Source: an uncultured Desulfovibrio sp.
GTDB lineage: Bacteria; Desulfobacterota; Desulfovibrionia; Desulfovibrionales; Desulfovibrionaceae
Assembly (NCBI RefSeq): GCF_902477725.1
Contig: NZ_CABSIF010000009.1
Coordinates: 67,501 to 131,500 of the forward strand
Reading direction: 5' to 3'
Length of the DNA stretch: 64,000 bases
The position numbers and the translations under genes were made by a program. Below the pieces are notes generated by a model. It was given only the letters and a program-made list of their open reading frames with translations, ran no database searches and was not told where the DNA came from. Shown here piece after piece: positions 24,344 to 33,627 of this stretch; the stretch's first letter is position 1, and every line of letters begins with the position of its first letter.

Positions 24344-25135
24344 TCACCTCTTCTCCCAGCCAGCGGCAAGGGATTGCACGGCATCCTCAAGATGCCGCAG
24401 CCATATTTCAGCCACATCGGCGTATTCCGCCGTCCCCATGAGCACGGGCAGGCATTGGTGGCCCTGGGCCTCAATGCGACTGCGCCAACTGTGCCCGTTC
24501 TCGCCCGCCATGTCCTCCAGAGCATGGCGGCCCACAACCGATAAAAGCGGCATAAGCCATACCCGGCGTGAAGCGAGATTGGGCAAAATACTTTCAAGCG
24601 TCACAGCGCCGTTCATGGCCCCCACATGCACGCGGCTGTCAAGCTCCTGCACAGCGCGGGCCAGATCCACATAGCGGGCAACCGCCTCGTGTTCCGCGCC
24701 GTGCCCCATAAAGACAACGTCTTCATCTGCGCCGCGCTCTGCGGGCAGATGCCGCACCAGCGCCCGCGCCGTCGCGCGCACATCACCCGCCGTGGCGAGC
24801 AGGGGCGCGCCAATCCGGCAAAGCAGGTGCTCGTGCTCGGCGGCTTCTTCAACTGCGGCGCGCACATCACCATGCTCCTGACCGGGTATGGTCTGCAAGG
24901 GCTGCACCGCCACGGCCTCGAACCGCTCAAGCCCAAGACGGCACACTGCTTTAAAAACAGAATCACTCTTCTGGCGGGCCTGCGCCATGCGTTCGCGCAA
25001 GAGCAGCGAAGTATAGGCCCAGCGTACCGGAATACCGGGATAACGCTGGCGCACAAGGGCGTCAAACCCCTTGAGGGCGTTCTGCCCCTGCGAGCTGCTT
25101 GCGCCAAAGGCGACCAGAAGAATAGCGTGTCTCAT
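24344..25135 (-). CDS. cbiK: Sirohydrochlorin cobaltochelatase CbiK
   Basis: Inserts Co2+ (or Fe2+) into sirohydrochlorin for anaerobic cobalamin or siroheme/heme synthesis. 263 residues beginning MRHAILLVAFGASSSQGQNALKGFD. The metal-binding His motifs are VFMGHGAEHEA and LLSVVGRHALEDMAGE. There is no signal peptide, so this is a cytoplasmic form; desulfovibrios also have an exported paralogue. The frame is open for 250 more codons upstream, but that region lies opposite the rfbD leader and gene and is not coding in this frame. Confidence 0.92.
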   Translation of the reverse strand: MRHAILLVAFGASSSQGQNALKGFDALVRQRYPGIPVRWAYTSLLLRERMAQARQKSDSVFKAVCRLGLERFEAVAVQPLQTIPGQEHGDVRAAVEEAAEHEHLLCRIGAPLLATAGDVRATARALVRHLPAERGADEDVVFMGHGAEHEAVARYVDLARAVQELDSRVHVGAMNGAVTLESILPNLASRRVWLMPLLSVVGRHALEDMAGENGHSWRSRIEAQGHQCLPVLMGTAEYADVAEIWLRHLEDAVQSLAAGWEKR

Positions 25136-25242
25136 GGGGCTTTTTTGTACGTCACTTGCGCCCTTGAAGCAAGGAGGCCATCTGCGGCGGGCAATGCCCA
25201 AGCGGCTTCGTATGAAATTGATGTTGACCTGCCTGTATTGTA

Positions 25243-25270
25243 TTGACCCCGGCATCAATGCGAGGATAAT
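25243..25270 (+). promoter_or_regulatory. Candidate promoter for rfbD
   Basis: TTGACC (25243-25248), 16-bp spacer, GATAAT (25265-25270), about 60 bp before the rfbD ATG and divergent from cbiK. Confidence 0.4.
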
Positions 25271-25331
25271 GTGCCGGAGAATGGCCTGGATACCGCCAGC
25301 ACAGCGCTGGCGGGCAAACATTGGGGGTCGC

Positions 25332-26219
25332 ATGGCAAAAGCTCTGGTACTTGGGGGGGCAACTGGCCTTCTGGGCCAGGCCCTGACGCGAGTGCTCAAA
25401 GCCCGCGAGTGGGAAGTTGCAACACTTGGCCGCCAAAACGGCAATCTGCTGGACATGGCGTTTCTGCAAACTGCCATTGCAGAGGCGCAGGCGGATGTGG
25501 TGTTCAACACTGTGGCCTGGACGGCTGTTGACGATGCCGAAGACCATAAGGAAGAAGCCTGCCAGCTCAACCGCGCCTTGCCCGCCTCCATTGCGCGCTG
25601 CCTCAAGGCGCAGGGGGCCGGATTTCTCGTGCAGTTCAGCACGGACTTCATTTTTTCCGGTGCGGGCGACACCGCCTGGAAAGAAACAGATACGCCCCAA
25701 CCGGCATCTGTATACGCCAGCACCAAGCTTGAAGGCGAAAAGGCCGTTCTGGAAACACTGCCGGACCGCTCGTGCGTCATACGTACCGCATGGCTTTTTG
25801 GCCCAGGCCGCAAAAATTTTGTGGATACTATCCTTGCCGCCTGCCAGCGCCGCGATTCCATCAACGTGGTGCATGACCAGACAGGTTCTCCCACCTACAC
25901 GCTTGATCTGGCGCACTGGAGCATCGCCTTGGCCGAAAAGAGGGCCACAGGCATCTGGCATGCGGTAAACGGCGGGCAGGCAAGCTGGTGTGATCTGGCT
26001 TGCGAAGCTGTTTCTCTGGCCGGGGCCCCGTGCCGGGTTGTGCCCATTGATTCGGCGGAATGGCCTCAAAAAGCGCGCCGTCCCGTGTTTTCCGTGCTGG
26101 ACAACAGCAAGCTGGCCGCCTTTCTTGGCAAGTCTCCTCGCCCGTGGCCCCAGGCCCTGCGAGACTATGTTTTTAGCGACTACCTGCCCGCGCACACCAG
26201 CAAAGGCGGGACGCAGTGA
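25332..26219 (+). CDS. rfbD: dTDP-4-dehydrorhamnose reductase RfbD
   Basis: Last step of dTDP-L-rhamnose synthesis, NAD(P)H-dependent. 295 residues of the extended SDR/RmlD family: nucleotide-binding ALVLGGATGLLGQAL, NTVAWTAVDDAEDHKEEACQLN, STDFIFSG, catalytic YASTKLEGE (Tyr-x3-Lys), and VVHDQTGSPTYTLDLA. The other three rhamnose genes are about 30 kb away at 56-58.5 kb, so the pathway is split. Its stop overlaps the GTG start of the next gene. Confidence 0.92.
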   Translation: MAKALVLGGATGLLGQALTRVLKAREWEVATLGRQNGNLLDMAFLQTAIAEAQADVVFNTVAWTAVDDAEDHKEEACQLNRALPASIARCLKAQGAGFLVQFSTDFIFSGAGDTAWKETDTPQPASVYASTKLEGEKAVLETLPDRSCVIRTAWLFGPGRKNFVDTILAACQRRDSINVVHDQTGSPTYTLDLAHWSIALAEKRATGIWHAVNGGQASWCDLACEAVSLAGAPCRVVPIDSAEWPQKARRPVFSVLDNSKLAAFLGKSPRPWPQALRDYVFSDYLPAHTSKGGTQ

Positions 26220-27385
26220 CAATACCAGGCCCTTGCCCTGCGCGGCTTTTAGCCAGCCTGCCCGCATGGCGGGCGCTTTGCATGGTCACGGCGGCCCTCA
26301 CGCTGTTCACGCTGACCGCGCTCTGGAATGCCGATGACGCTCAGGCCAGGCCGCGCAGTTTGCAGGAGCTTGCCGCCGTCAACGGCAAGCTGATTGAAAC
26401 AGGCGTCAAATACGGCTCCATCCCTTCCTTGTACCGCCCGCGCTACGACCGCATTCAGGATGCAAACCTGAGCCTCAGCGATGACGAGGTGGTGTTTATC
26501 GCCATGTTGCAAGGGGGGGCGCGCGTTTACCCGCAACGCATCATGGTATGGCATCAGGTTGTCAACGAAATCGTGGACGACAAGGCCTACGCCATCACCT
26601 ACTGTCCCACCACCGGCACCTTCATGGCCTATGATTCTTCCATGGGGGGCCTGAACCTTATTTTTGACACGGAAGGCCGCCTCTACGACGGCAACAGCGT
26701 TCTGATTGACCGCAATTCCGGCAGTCTCTGGCTACAGGAAACAGGCATGGCCTTTGACGGCCCCCTGCTGGGCCGAGGGCTCCCCATGGTGCCTGTATAC
26801 TGGACAACCTGGGGCGCGGCAAAGCGCACCTTTCCGCATGCCTTGGTACTTGCCAAGCCTAACGGCAACAAGCCCTACGGGCGCGATCCCTACGGCAACT
26901 ACCTGCGCAAGGGAACCTACTACGATAACGACAGGCTCATTTATCCAGTGGAGCGCACGGACAAACGTTTTGCCCGCAAAACGCCCATGCTGTGCATCGA
27001 ATATGAGGGATACCTGTTGGCTATCGACATAGGCTATGTGCGCAAAAAGGGGGCCGTGAATTTTTTTGTGGGGCCCAATGCCCTTCTGGCAGTCTATGAC
27101 CGGGGCCTTGAGGTTGTGCGTCTTTTTAACCGCCAGATATGGGCCGAGCCATTCCTGTTCATATCCCAGAACGGCAAGCTCATGGATCTGACCACGCGCA
27201 GCCAGTGGGATCCTGCCACGGGCGTGGCGCTTGACGGCAACATGAAGGGCGCGTCCATGCCGCAGTTTTACGGCGCGTATTCCATGTGGTTTGCATGGTA
27301 CAGCATGAATCCGGAAACACTGGTCATTCCCGGCCCCGGCGAGGTGCCTGAAAAGCTGCTCTCGCCTGCCCCGCCGGGGGAATAA
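26216..27385 (+). CDS. DUF3179 domain-containing exported protein
   Basis: 389 residues; an N-terminal hydrophobic segment (about residues 18-36) followed by DAQARP looks like a signal peptide or anchor. The main body has VWHQVVNEIVDDKAYAITYCPTTGTFMAYD and DRNSGSLWLQETGMAFDGPLLGRGLPMVPVYWTTWGAAKRTFP, the hallmark of DUF3179. The family's single conserved Cys (in YCPTTGT) is present. Function unknown. The GTG start overlaps the rfbD stop (GTGA), so it is translationally coupled. Confidence 0.85.
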   Translation: MTIPGPCPARLLASLPAWRALCMVTAALTLFTLTALWNADDAQARPRSLQELAAVNGKLIETGVKYGSIPSLYRPRYDRIQDANLSLSDDEVVFIAMLQGGARVYPQRIMVWHQVVNEIVDDKAYAITYCPTTGTFMAYDSSMGGLNLIFDTEGRLYDGNSVLIDRNSGSLWLQETGMAFDGPLLGRGLPMVPVYWTTWGAAKRTFPHALVLAKPNGNKPYGRDPYGNYLRKGTYYDNDRLIYPVERTDKRFARKTPMLCIEYEGYLLAIDIGYVRKKGAVNFFVGPNALLAVYDRGLEVVRLFNRQIWAEPFLFISQNGKLMDLTTRSQWDPATGVALDGNMKGASMPQFYGAYSMWFAWYSMNPETLVIPGPGEVPEKLLSPAPPGE

Positions 27386-27452
27386 CCCAACAGCCCACGT
27401 GCCCCGGTCAAGCCGTTTGCATTGCGTAAAACCAGAGCGTATTTGATTACCC

Positions 27453-28247
27453 ATGAACTGCACTGTCACAGCATCCGCCGACATATCCTTGCATCTGGCG
27501 TGGTTTACTGCATATGCCGCCGCCAAAACAGCCCTGGAACAAGGCGATGCCTCGCCCATGGATCTCAAACTCCGGCACTCCCTTGAAGTGCTGGAAAATG
27601 CCCGGCACACCGTTGAAGGCGAGGGCTTTGACCCGCAGACCGCGCGGGCCTGCCTGCTGGCAGCCCTGTATCATGATGTGGGCCGGTTTGAGCAGTATCT
27701 GCGCTACCACACATTCAGAGACAGGGAATCGTGCAATCACGGACAGATGGGCGTACGTGTTCTCAAGGCCGAACGCCGCCTCGTCAGCGAGACGCCGCAA
27801 ATGCGCAAGCTGGTCATGGCGGCGGTGGGCATGCACAACCGTTTTGCCCTGCCCAAGGGGACGCCGGAGAACATCGCTCTGGTCACCAATGTGGTGCGCG
27901 ATGCGGACAAACTGGATATTCTGCGGGTCATGGACGAGCACTTGAGCGGCCCAGCCCCATATAATCCCACGGTAGTGCTGCAACAGCCGGACGACCCCAC
28001 CATCGCCAGCGAGGCGGTTCTCACGGCTGTGCGCGAAAAACGCGTAGCGGCCTATGTGGACCTGCGCTGCGTCAACGATTTTCGCCTGCTGCTGGGGACA
28101 TGGTTTTTTGATCTGCACTTTGCTTCAAGCCGCCGCAAATTCCTTAAGGACGGGCATGCGCAAAATCTGCTGCGCCGCATGCCGGACGACGTTCCGCAGG
28201 CCGAAGCCCGCGACTGTCTGCTGCATATTCTGGAGAATGCGCAGTGA
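27453..28247 (+). CDS. HD-domain phosphohydrolase
   Basis: 264 residues. HTVEGEGFD begins the domain, the metal-binding pair is in ALYHDVGRFEQYLRYHTF, and further His/Asp ligands lie in AAVGMHNRF and VVRDADKLDILRVMDEH. HD enzymes hydrolyse phosphoesters of nucleotides or similar molecules; the exact substrate is unknown. The stop overlaps the GTG start of the following gene. Confidence 0.86.
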   Translation: MNCTVTASADISLHLAWFTAYAAAKTALEQGDASPMDLKLRHSLEVLENARHTVEGEGFDPQTARACLLAALYHDVGRFEQYLRYHTFRDRESCNHGQMGVRVLKAERRLVSETPQMRKLVMAAVGMHNRFALPKGTPENIALVTNVVRDADKLDILRVMDEHLSGPAPYNPTVVLQQPDDPTIASEAVLTAVREKRVAAYVDLRCVNDFRLLLGTWFFDLHFASSRRKFLKDGHAQNLLRRMPDDVPQAEARDCLLHILENAQ

Positions 28248-28741
28248 CGTCAGCGCACATGGCAGCCAGCCTTGACGCTTTGCCTGTCTGCCCTGCATTT
28301 TTTCCGCAGGAGGCGCTGGCGCGGCGTGTGCCGTGGCCGGATGCGCACGCGCATGCCCCGCTCAATCCTGATGCGCAGACATTGCGAAGCGCCATCCATG
28401 CGCCCCTGGCCTGTGTGCGCATGGCTTTTGCGCTGTTTTATCTGCCAGAGGCGCAGGCAGAGGCCCTGCTGCGGCTCGCGCTTGAAAGCGCTGAAATAGT
28501 CCTGGTAGCTGATTTCAAGCTGGCGGAACGCAACCTCGAGCTGCCCGCAACGCTGGCGGCGCGCGCCCTCATGACGCTAACGAAAACGCGCAGAACAGCA
28601 GTGGCAGACGGGGCACCTCAAGCAAGTTTTATTCAAAGGGGCGGCATTGAGGGGCTTGTGCACCAATGCAATGCGCTGGTGCACAAGCGCCGCCCCATTT
28701 TTGCCGGAGCTGCGGCCCTGCTGCATTTGCAGCGCGCCTGA
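28244..28741 (+). CDS. Methyltransferase-like fragment (C-terminal half only)
   Basis: 165 residues. The stretch ESAEIVLVADFKLAERNLELPATLAARALMTL followed by FIQRGGIEGLVHQ resembles the second half of class I SAM-dependent methyltransferases. The glycine-rich SAM-binding first half is absent, and the N-terminus is different and Ala-rich. It could be a degenerate gene or a small family of its own. The start is GTG overlapping the HD-gene stop; an ATG 15 bases on is an alternative. Confidence 0.55.
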   Translation: MTSAHMAASLDALPVCPAFFPQEALARRVPWPDAHAHAPLNPDAQTLRSAIHAPLACVRMAFALFYLPEAQAEALLRLALESAEIVLVADFKLAERNLELPATLAARALMTLTKTRRTAVADGAPQASFIQRGGIEGLVHQCNALVHKRRPIFAGAAALLHLQRA

Positions 28742-28796
28742 GGCGTTGAACCTCCCCACGCCGTCAAGCCCACATTTCTGACCTCACGGCCCCGCC

Positions 28797-28825
28797 TTGA
28801 AGGCCCCCCCTGCCTGTGCTATAAG
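28797..28825 (+). promoter_or_regulatory. Sigma-70-type promoter of dnaE
   Basis: TTGAAG (28797-28802), 17-bp spacer, TATAAG (28820-28825), 90 bp before the dnaE ATG. Confidence 0.55.
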
Positions 28826-28914
28826 CTGCTCTGGCGCTGCCGCACCCTGTTCAGGCGCACGCCTGTCAGGCCTTTGCGCCGGTAACGCCCGCCTTTTCCG
28901 CTTCTGGAGTTTTC

Positions 28915-31900
28915 ATGTCAGATTTTGTCCATCTTCATTGCCACACCGAATACAGCCTGCTTGACGGCGCCATCCGCATCAAGGATCTGTGCGCCCGCGC
29001 CAAGGATTTCGGCATGCCCGCCTGCGCCATCACCGACCACGGCAACCTCTTTGGCGCGGCCTATTTTTATCAGGGTTGCAAGGATTACGGCGTCAAACCC
29101 ATCTTTGGGTGCGAGGTTTACGTCTGCCACGACCACAAGGATAAAAGCACGGATTCGCCTCTGGCGCGCCGCCGCAACCACCTGATTCTGCTGGCCCAGA
29201 ACACCACGGGCTACCACAATCTGGTCAAGCTGGTCACACAGGGCTACCTCGAGGGTTTTTATTACAAACCCCGCGTGGATAAACCCCTGCTGCGCAAGTA
29301 TTCCGAAGGCCTTGTCTGCCTTTCGGCCTGCATCGCGGGCGAAATCCCCCGCGCCATTCTTGCGGACGACATGGACAAGGCCCTGAACCTCACCCGGGAA
29401 TACGCGGATATCTATCCCGACCGTTTTTATCTTGAGTTGCAGTCCAACGGCCTGCCCGAGCAGACCAAGGCCAACAACGCCCTTCTGGAACTGGCGGAAA
29501 CCACGGGCGTGCCGCTGGTTGCCACCAACGACTGCCACTATCTCACCGCTGACGATGCCGAAGCCCACGAAGTGTTGCTCTGCATTCAGACGCAAACTAC
29601 CATGGACGACCCAAAGCGCATGCGCTTTGGCACCCATGAGCTGTACTACAAATCCATCGAAGAGATGGAAAAGCCCTTTGCCCACGTGCCCGAAGCCCTG
29701 GCCAACACCATGCGCATTGCCGAGCAGTGCAATGTGGAGCTGGACTTCGGCCATCACTACTTCCCTGTGTACAAGCTGCCGGAAGGGGCCAGCCTTGATT
29801 CCGAATTTCGGCGGCTGGCAGAAGAAGGGCTGGAAAAACGGCTGGAGAAACATCCCGACAGAGACACGATTGATGTTCAGCTCTACCGGGACCGCTTGCA
29901 GTACGAACTGCGCGTTATCCTTGAAATGGGTTTTCCCGGTTACTTCCTCATCGTGCAGGAATTCATCAACTGGGCAAAAAACCACAATGTTCCCGTGGGG
30001 CCGGGGCGTGGTTCCGCCGCCGGTTCGCTGGTGGCGTGGGCTTTGCGCATCACCAACCTTGATCCCATCCCCTACAATCTGCTGTTTGAACGCTTTCTGA
30101 ACAACGAACGCGTCTCCCTGCCCGATATCGACGTGGACTTTTGCGAACGCCGCCGCGTCGAGGTCATCAAGCACATGGTGGAAACCTACGGCGAAGGCTC
30201 GGTGGCGCAGATCACCACCTTCGGCACCATGAAGGCCAAGGGCGTTGTGCGCGACGTGGGCCGCGCCCTGGGCATGAGCTTTGCGGAGACTGACCGCATC
30301 GCCAAACTGGTGCCCGCCGACCTCAAGATGACCATCAAGAAGGCGCTGGAGGCAGAGCCGGAGCTGGAAAACATTTACCACTCCGACCCCAAGGTCAAAC
30401 ACCTGCTGGACACGGCCCGCCGCCTTGAAGGCCTGGCCCGCCACGCCTCCACCCACGCCGCCGGGCTTGTGGTTTCAGACAAGCCCATGGAGGAATACCT
30501 CCCCCTCTATCAGGGCAAACGCGGCGAACTTGTGACCCAGTTTGACGGCCCCATGACGGAAAAAGCCGGGCTTGTGAAGTTCGACTTTCTTGGCCTGAAA
30601 ACCATGACCCTGATTCAGGACACCCTGGACAACATCAGCCTTCAGGGCCATGAACCGCCGGATCTTGACAACCTGCCGCTTACGGATACGGAAACCTACG
30701 AGCTTTACGCCCGTGGCGACACGGACGGCGTGTTTCAGGTGGAAAGTTCGGGCATGCGGCAGTATCTGCGCATGCTCAAGCCCTCGTGCTTTGAAGACGT
30801 CATCGCCATGCTGGCCCTGTACCGCCCCGGCCCGCTCGGTTCGGGCATGGTGGACGAATTCATCAAGCGCAAGCACGGGCAGGTGCCCGTGGTGTATCCG
30901 CACCAGTCGCTTACAGAATGCCTGCGCGATACCTACGGCGTTATCGTCTATCAGGAACAGGTCATGCAGATCGCCCAGATCATCGCCAGCTATACGCTTG
31001 GCGGGGCCGACCTGCTACGCCGCGCCATGGGCAAAAAGAAAGCCGAAGCCATGGCCAAGGAACGCGTCAATTTTGTTACCGGCGCGGAAAAGAACAACAT
31101 CGACAAGGACAAGGCCAACGAAATTTTCGACTTGATGGAAAAGTTCGCCGAATACGGCTTCAACAAGTCGCACTCCGCCGCCTACGCCCTCATTTCGTAC
31201 TACACGGCCTTTCTCAAGGTTCATTACAAGGTCGAGTTCATGGCCGCCCTGCTCACCTCTGAAATGGGCAATCAGGACAAGCTGCTCAAGTATGTCTCGT
31301 GCTGCAAGGACATGGACATCAATGTGGTGCAGGCCTCGGTAAACCAGAGCCAGCGCGAATTTACGGCCCACGGCGGAAAGGTGGTCTTTGGCCTTGGCGG
31401 CATCAAGAACGTGGGCGATGAAGCCATACGCGAAATTGTGGAAGCCAGGGCCGAAGGCGGCGAATTTGCCTCGCTGTTCGACATGTGCTGCCGGGTAAAC
31501 CTGCGCAAGGTCACCAAGCGCGTGCTTGAATCGCTCGTCAAAGGCGGCGCCTGCGACTGCTTTGGCGTACCCCGCGCCGCCCTGCTGGCGGCCATTGAAA
31601 TTGTGGTTGCCCGCGCGCAAAAAAAGGCCAAGGACAAAACATCCAACCAGGTATCGCTGCTCTCCATGGCCCCGGTGGTGGAAAGCGCGCCCCAACCCGG
31701 TATCGGCCTTGACTGCCCCGAAGCCTCGTTGCCCGAAATGGCTGACGACGACAAACTGCGGGCAGAAAAGGAAGCCCTGGGCTTCTTTTTGACCAGCCAT
31801 CCGCTGCAACCCTTCTCTCGCGAGATCCGCCGCCTGGGCCTCACCACGCTGGAAGACGCACGCGAACTGTTCCCCGGTGCGGAAATCCGCTGCGCGGCGC

Positions 31901-32403
31901 TGGTGGTCAGCGTGAAGGAAGTACTGACAAAATCCAAGGGCGAGCGCATGGCCTTTGTGGGGATTGAAGACCTCACCGGCCACGCCGAAGTGACTTTTTT
32001 TCCCCGCCCTTACGCCGAATGCCGCGATCTTTTACGTTCAGAACAGCCCATCTGCCTTGTGGCGCGGCTCGACAGCCAGGCAGACAACGGGGATAACGGC
32101 GATATGGATGAAGAAGCAGACGAAGGTCCGCGCGAAATCAAGCTGATGGGCCAGACCGCCCGCTCGCTGGCCGAAGCCTGCGGGCAAAGCGACACCCCTA
32201 TATGCGTACAGATACCGCAGCACCGCCTTGGGCGAGAAGACATGCTGGCTCTGCGCAACCTTCTGGAAAAATTCCCCGGCCCGGTGGAAGCGCATGCCCA
32301 GGTTTTTCTTGATGGGCACGTGTGCATCCTGCACCTCGACAACACTCTGAAAGTACGCCCCGGGCCGGATCTGGATAAAGCTCTTGCCGCCTGGGCTTCA
32401 TAA
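28915..32403 (+). CDS. dnaE: DNA polymerase III alpha subunit DnaE
   Basis: Replicative polymerase, 1162 residues, the normal length for DnaE1. The N-terminal PHP domain starts MSDFVHLHCHTEYSLLDGAIRIKDL. The polymerase core has GPGRGSAAGSLVAWAL and the catalytic Asp pair in LPDIDVDFCERRR, plus KFDFLGLKTMTLIQ. A helix-hairpin-helix region precedes the C-terminal OB domain (RMAFVGIEDLTGHAEVTFFP). GGAG lies before the ATG. Confidence 0.97.
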   Translation: MSDFVHLHCHTEYSLLDGAIRIKDLCARAKDFGMPACAITDHGNLFGAAYFYQGCKDYGVKPIFGCEVYVCHDHKDKSTDSPLARRRNHLILLAQNTTGYHNLVKLVTQGYLEGFYYKPRVDKPLLRKYSEGLVCLSACIAGEIPRAILADDMDKALNLTREYADIYPDRFYLELQSNGLPEQTKANNALLELAETTGVPLVATNDCHYLTADDAEAHEVLLCIQTQTTMDDPKRMRFGTHELYYKSIEEMEKPFAHVPEALANTMRIAEQCNVELDFGHHYFPVYKLPEGASLDSEFRRLAEEGLEKRLEKHPDRDTIDVQLYRDRLQYELRVILEMGFPGYFLIVQEFINWAKNHNVPVGPGRGSAAGSLVAWALRITNLDPIPYNLLFERFLNNERVSLPDIDVDFCERRRVEVIKHMVETYGEGSVAQITTFGTMKAKGVVRDVGRALGMSFAETDRIAKLVPADLKMTIKKALEAEPELENIYHSDPKVKHLLDTARRLEGLARHASTHAAGLVVSDKPMEEYLPLYQGKRGELVTQFDGPMTEKAGLVKFDFLGLKTMTLIQDTLDNISLQGHEPPDLDNLPLTDTETYELYARGDTDGVFQVESSGMRQYLRMLKPSCFEDVIAMLALYRPGPLGSGMVDEFIKRKHGQVPVVYPHQSLTECLRDTYGVIVYQEQVMQIAQIIASYTLGGADLLRRAMGKKKAEAMAKERVNFVTGAEKNNIDKDKANEIFDLMEKFAEYGFNKSHSAAYALISYYTAFLKVHYKVEFMAALLTSEMGNQDKLLKYVSCCKDMDINVVQASVNQSQREFTAHGGKVVFGLGGIKNVGDEAIREIVEARAEGGEFASLFDMCCRVNLRKVTKRVLESLVKGGACDCFGVPRAALLAAIEIVVARAQKKAKDKTSNQVSLLSMAPVVESAPQPGIGLDCPEASLPEMADDDKLRAEKEALGFFLTSHPLQPFSREIRRLGLTTLEDARELFPGAEIRCAALVVSVKEVLTKSKGERMAFVGIEDLTGHAEVTFFPRPYAECRDLLRSEQPICLVARLDSQADNGDNGDMDEEADEGPREIKLMGQTARSLAEACGQSDTPICVQIPQHRLGREDMLALRNLLEKFPGPVEAHAQVFLDGHVCILHLDNTLKVRPGPDLDKALAAWAS

Positions 32404-32409
32404 AACCAT

Positions 32410-33573
32410 ATGTTCCGATTTTTTCTGGTAACAGGCATCGGCCTGGCCATTATCAACGGCTGGATATCCTGGTGGCTGTGGCGCGCGCTTTCCGGCACTG
32501 GCTGGCTGCGCATCGCGCTCTGCATCCTGGTGCTCGCTCTGGGCGCGGCCTTTCCCCTGCTCTACAAGGGGCATGGCGATACCCTTGCCCATGTGTGGCT
32601 GATTCGGGCCGGGGCATTCTGGATGGGCGTGGCTTTCTACGCCTTTGCGCTTGTGCTGCTTGCCGACATCTGGGGCCTTGGGGCACGTTTGTTTGGCGCA
32701 ATGCCGCCCGCCACCCCACGCTGGGGCGCTGTGTTGCTGGTCATGGGCCTGCCCTTGCTGCTGGGTGTGGGCAGCTGGTTCAACGCGGCCTTCCCCGTAC
32801 TGCGGCACTACGACATCACTGTCCGCACACAAGGCCCAGTACCCAGCGCCTACGTGGACAAACCCCTGAAACTGGGCGTTATTACCGACATGCATCTGGG
32901 GCGCCTTCTCACCGCTGGTCGGCTAGGCAGAGCCATCGAGCTGCTGGCCCCGGAGCAGCCGGACGCAATCCTCTATGTTGGCGACATCATTGACGACCAT
33001 ATAAAGTTGGATGTGGAAGCCACCGCCGCAGCGCTTGCTGTGGCCCAGCCGCGCCTTGGGCATTGGGCTGTGCCGGGCAACCACGAATATATCTCTGGTT
33101 CCATCGATAAAAGTCTGGATTTTCTGCGCGCTGTGGGCATGCAGGTGTTGCGCGACCAGTGGGCCGTGGTGGACAACAGCTTTGTGCTTGCTGGCAGGGA
33201 TGATTTGAGCAAGCCCGGTTTTACGGGCATCCAGCGGGGCAGCATGGAAGAAATTTTGGCCGACCTGCCAGAAAAATATCGCAGCCTCCCCCTTGTGGTC
33301 ATGGATCACCAGCCCGCCGCCCTTGACGAAGCCCGTCAGGCGGGCGCTGCGCTCGTGCTGTCAGGTCACACGCACAACGGGCAGCTTTGGCCCTTTAACT
33401 TTGTGACGGAACTGAGATACGAAAACCCGCTGGGCCTGCTGACAAAAGGCAACTTCCACTCTATCGTCAGCGCAGGCACTGGCACATGGGGGCCGCCCCT
33501 GCGTACCACGGGCCGCGCTGAGGTCTTGCTGGTTACGGTGCATTTTGCTTCTGCGGACAATGCCGCTCCATAG
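32410..33573 (+). CDS. Membrane-anchored metallophosphoesterase
   Basis: 387 residues. The first 125 residues contain four hydrophobic segments. The catalytic domain (about 155-387) has the calcineurin-like metal motifs VITDMHLGRL, YVGDIIDDH, VPGNHEY and SGHTHNGQLWPF. It resembles the YkuE/YaeI type. Substrate unknown; possibly a lipid-linked phosphoester because of the membrane anchor. It begins six bases after the dnaE stop, without a clear SD. Confidence 0.88.
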   Translation: MFRFFLVTGIGLAIINGWISWWLWRALSGTGWLRIALCILVLALGAAFPLLYKGHGDTLAHVWLIRAGAFWMGVAFYAFALVLLADIWGLGARLFGAMPPATPRWGAVLLVMGLPLLLGVGSWFNAAFPVLRHYDITVRTQGPVPSAYVDKPLKLGVITDMHLGRLLTAGRLGRAIELLAPEQPDAILYVGDIIDDHIKLDVEATAAALAVAQPRLGHWAVPGNHEYISGSIDKSLDFLRAVGMQVLRDQWAVVDNSFVLAGRDDLSKPGFTGIQRGSMEEILADLPEKYRSLPLVVMDHQPAALDEARQAGAALVLSGHTHNGQLWPFNFVTELRYENPLGLLTKGNFHSIVSAGTGTWGPPLRTTGRAEVLLVTVHFASADNAAP

Positions 33574-33627
33574 CTATCGCCACGGGATGATCGACGCCCC
33601 GGACATCTTGTTCCGGAAGGAGGCCGC

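Noticed and set aside
25136..25894. N-terminal extension of cbiK (about 250 codons)
   Set aside because: It lies opposite rfbD and its leader; CbiK begins at the conserved MRHAILLVAFG and has normal length from there.
28918..30456. Minus-strand frame of 512 codons opposite dnaE
   Set aside because: Shadow of the dnaE coding frame.
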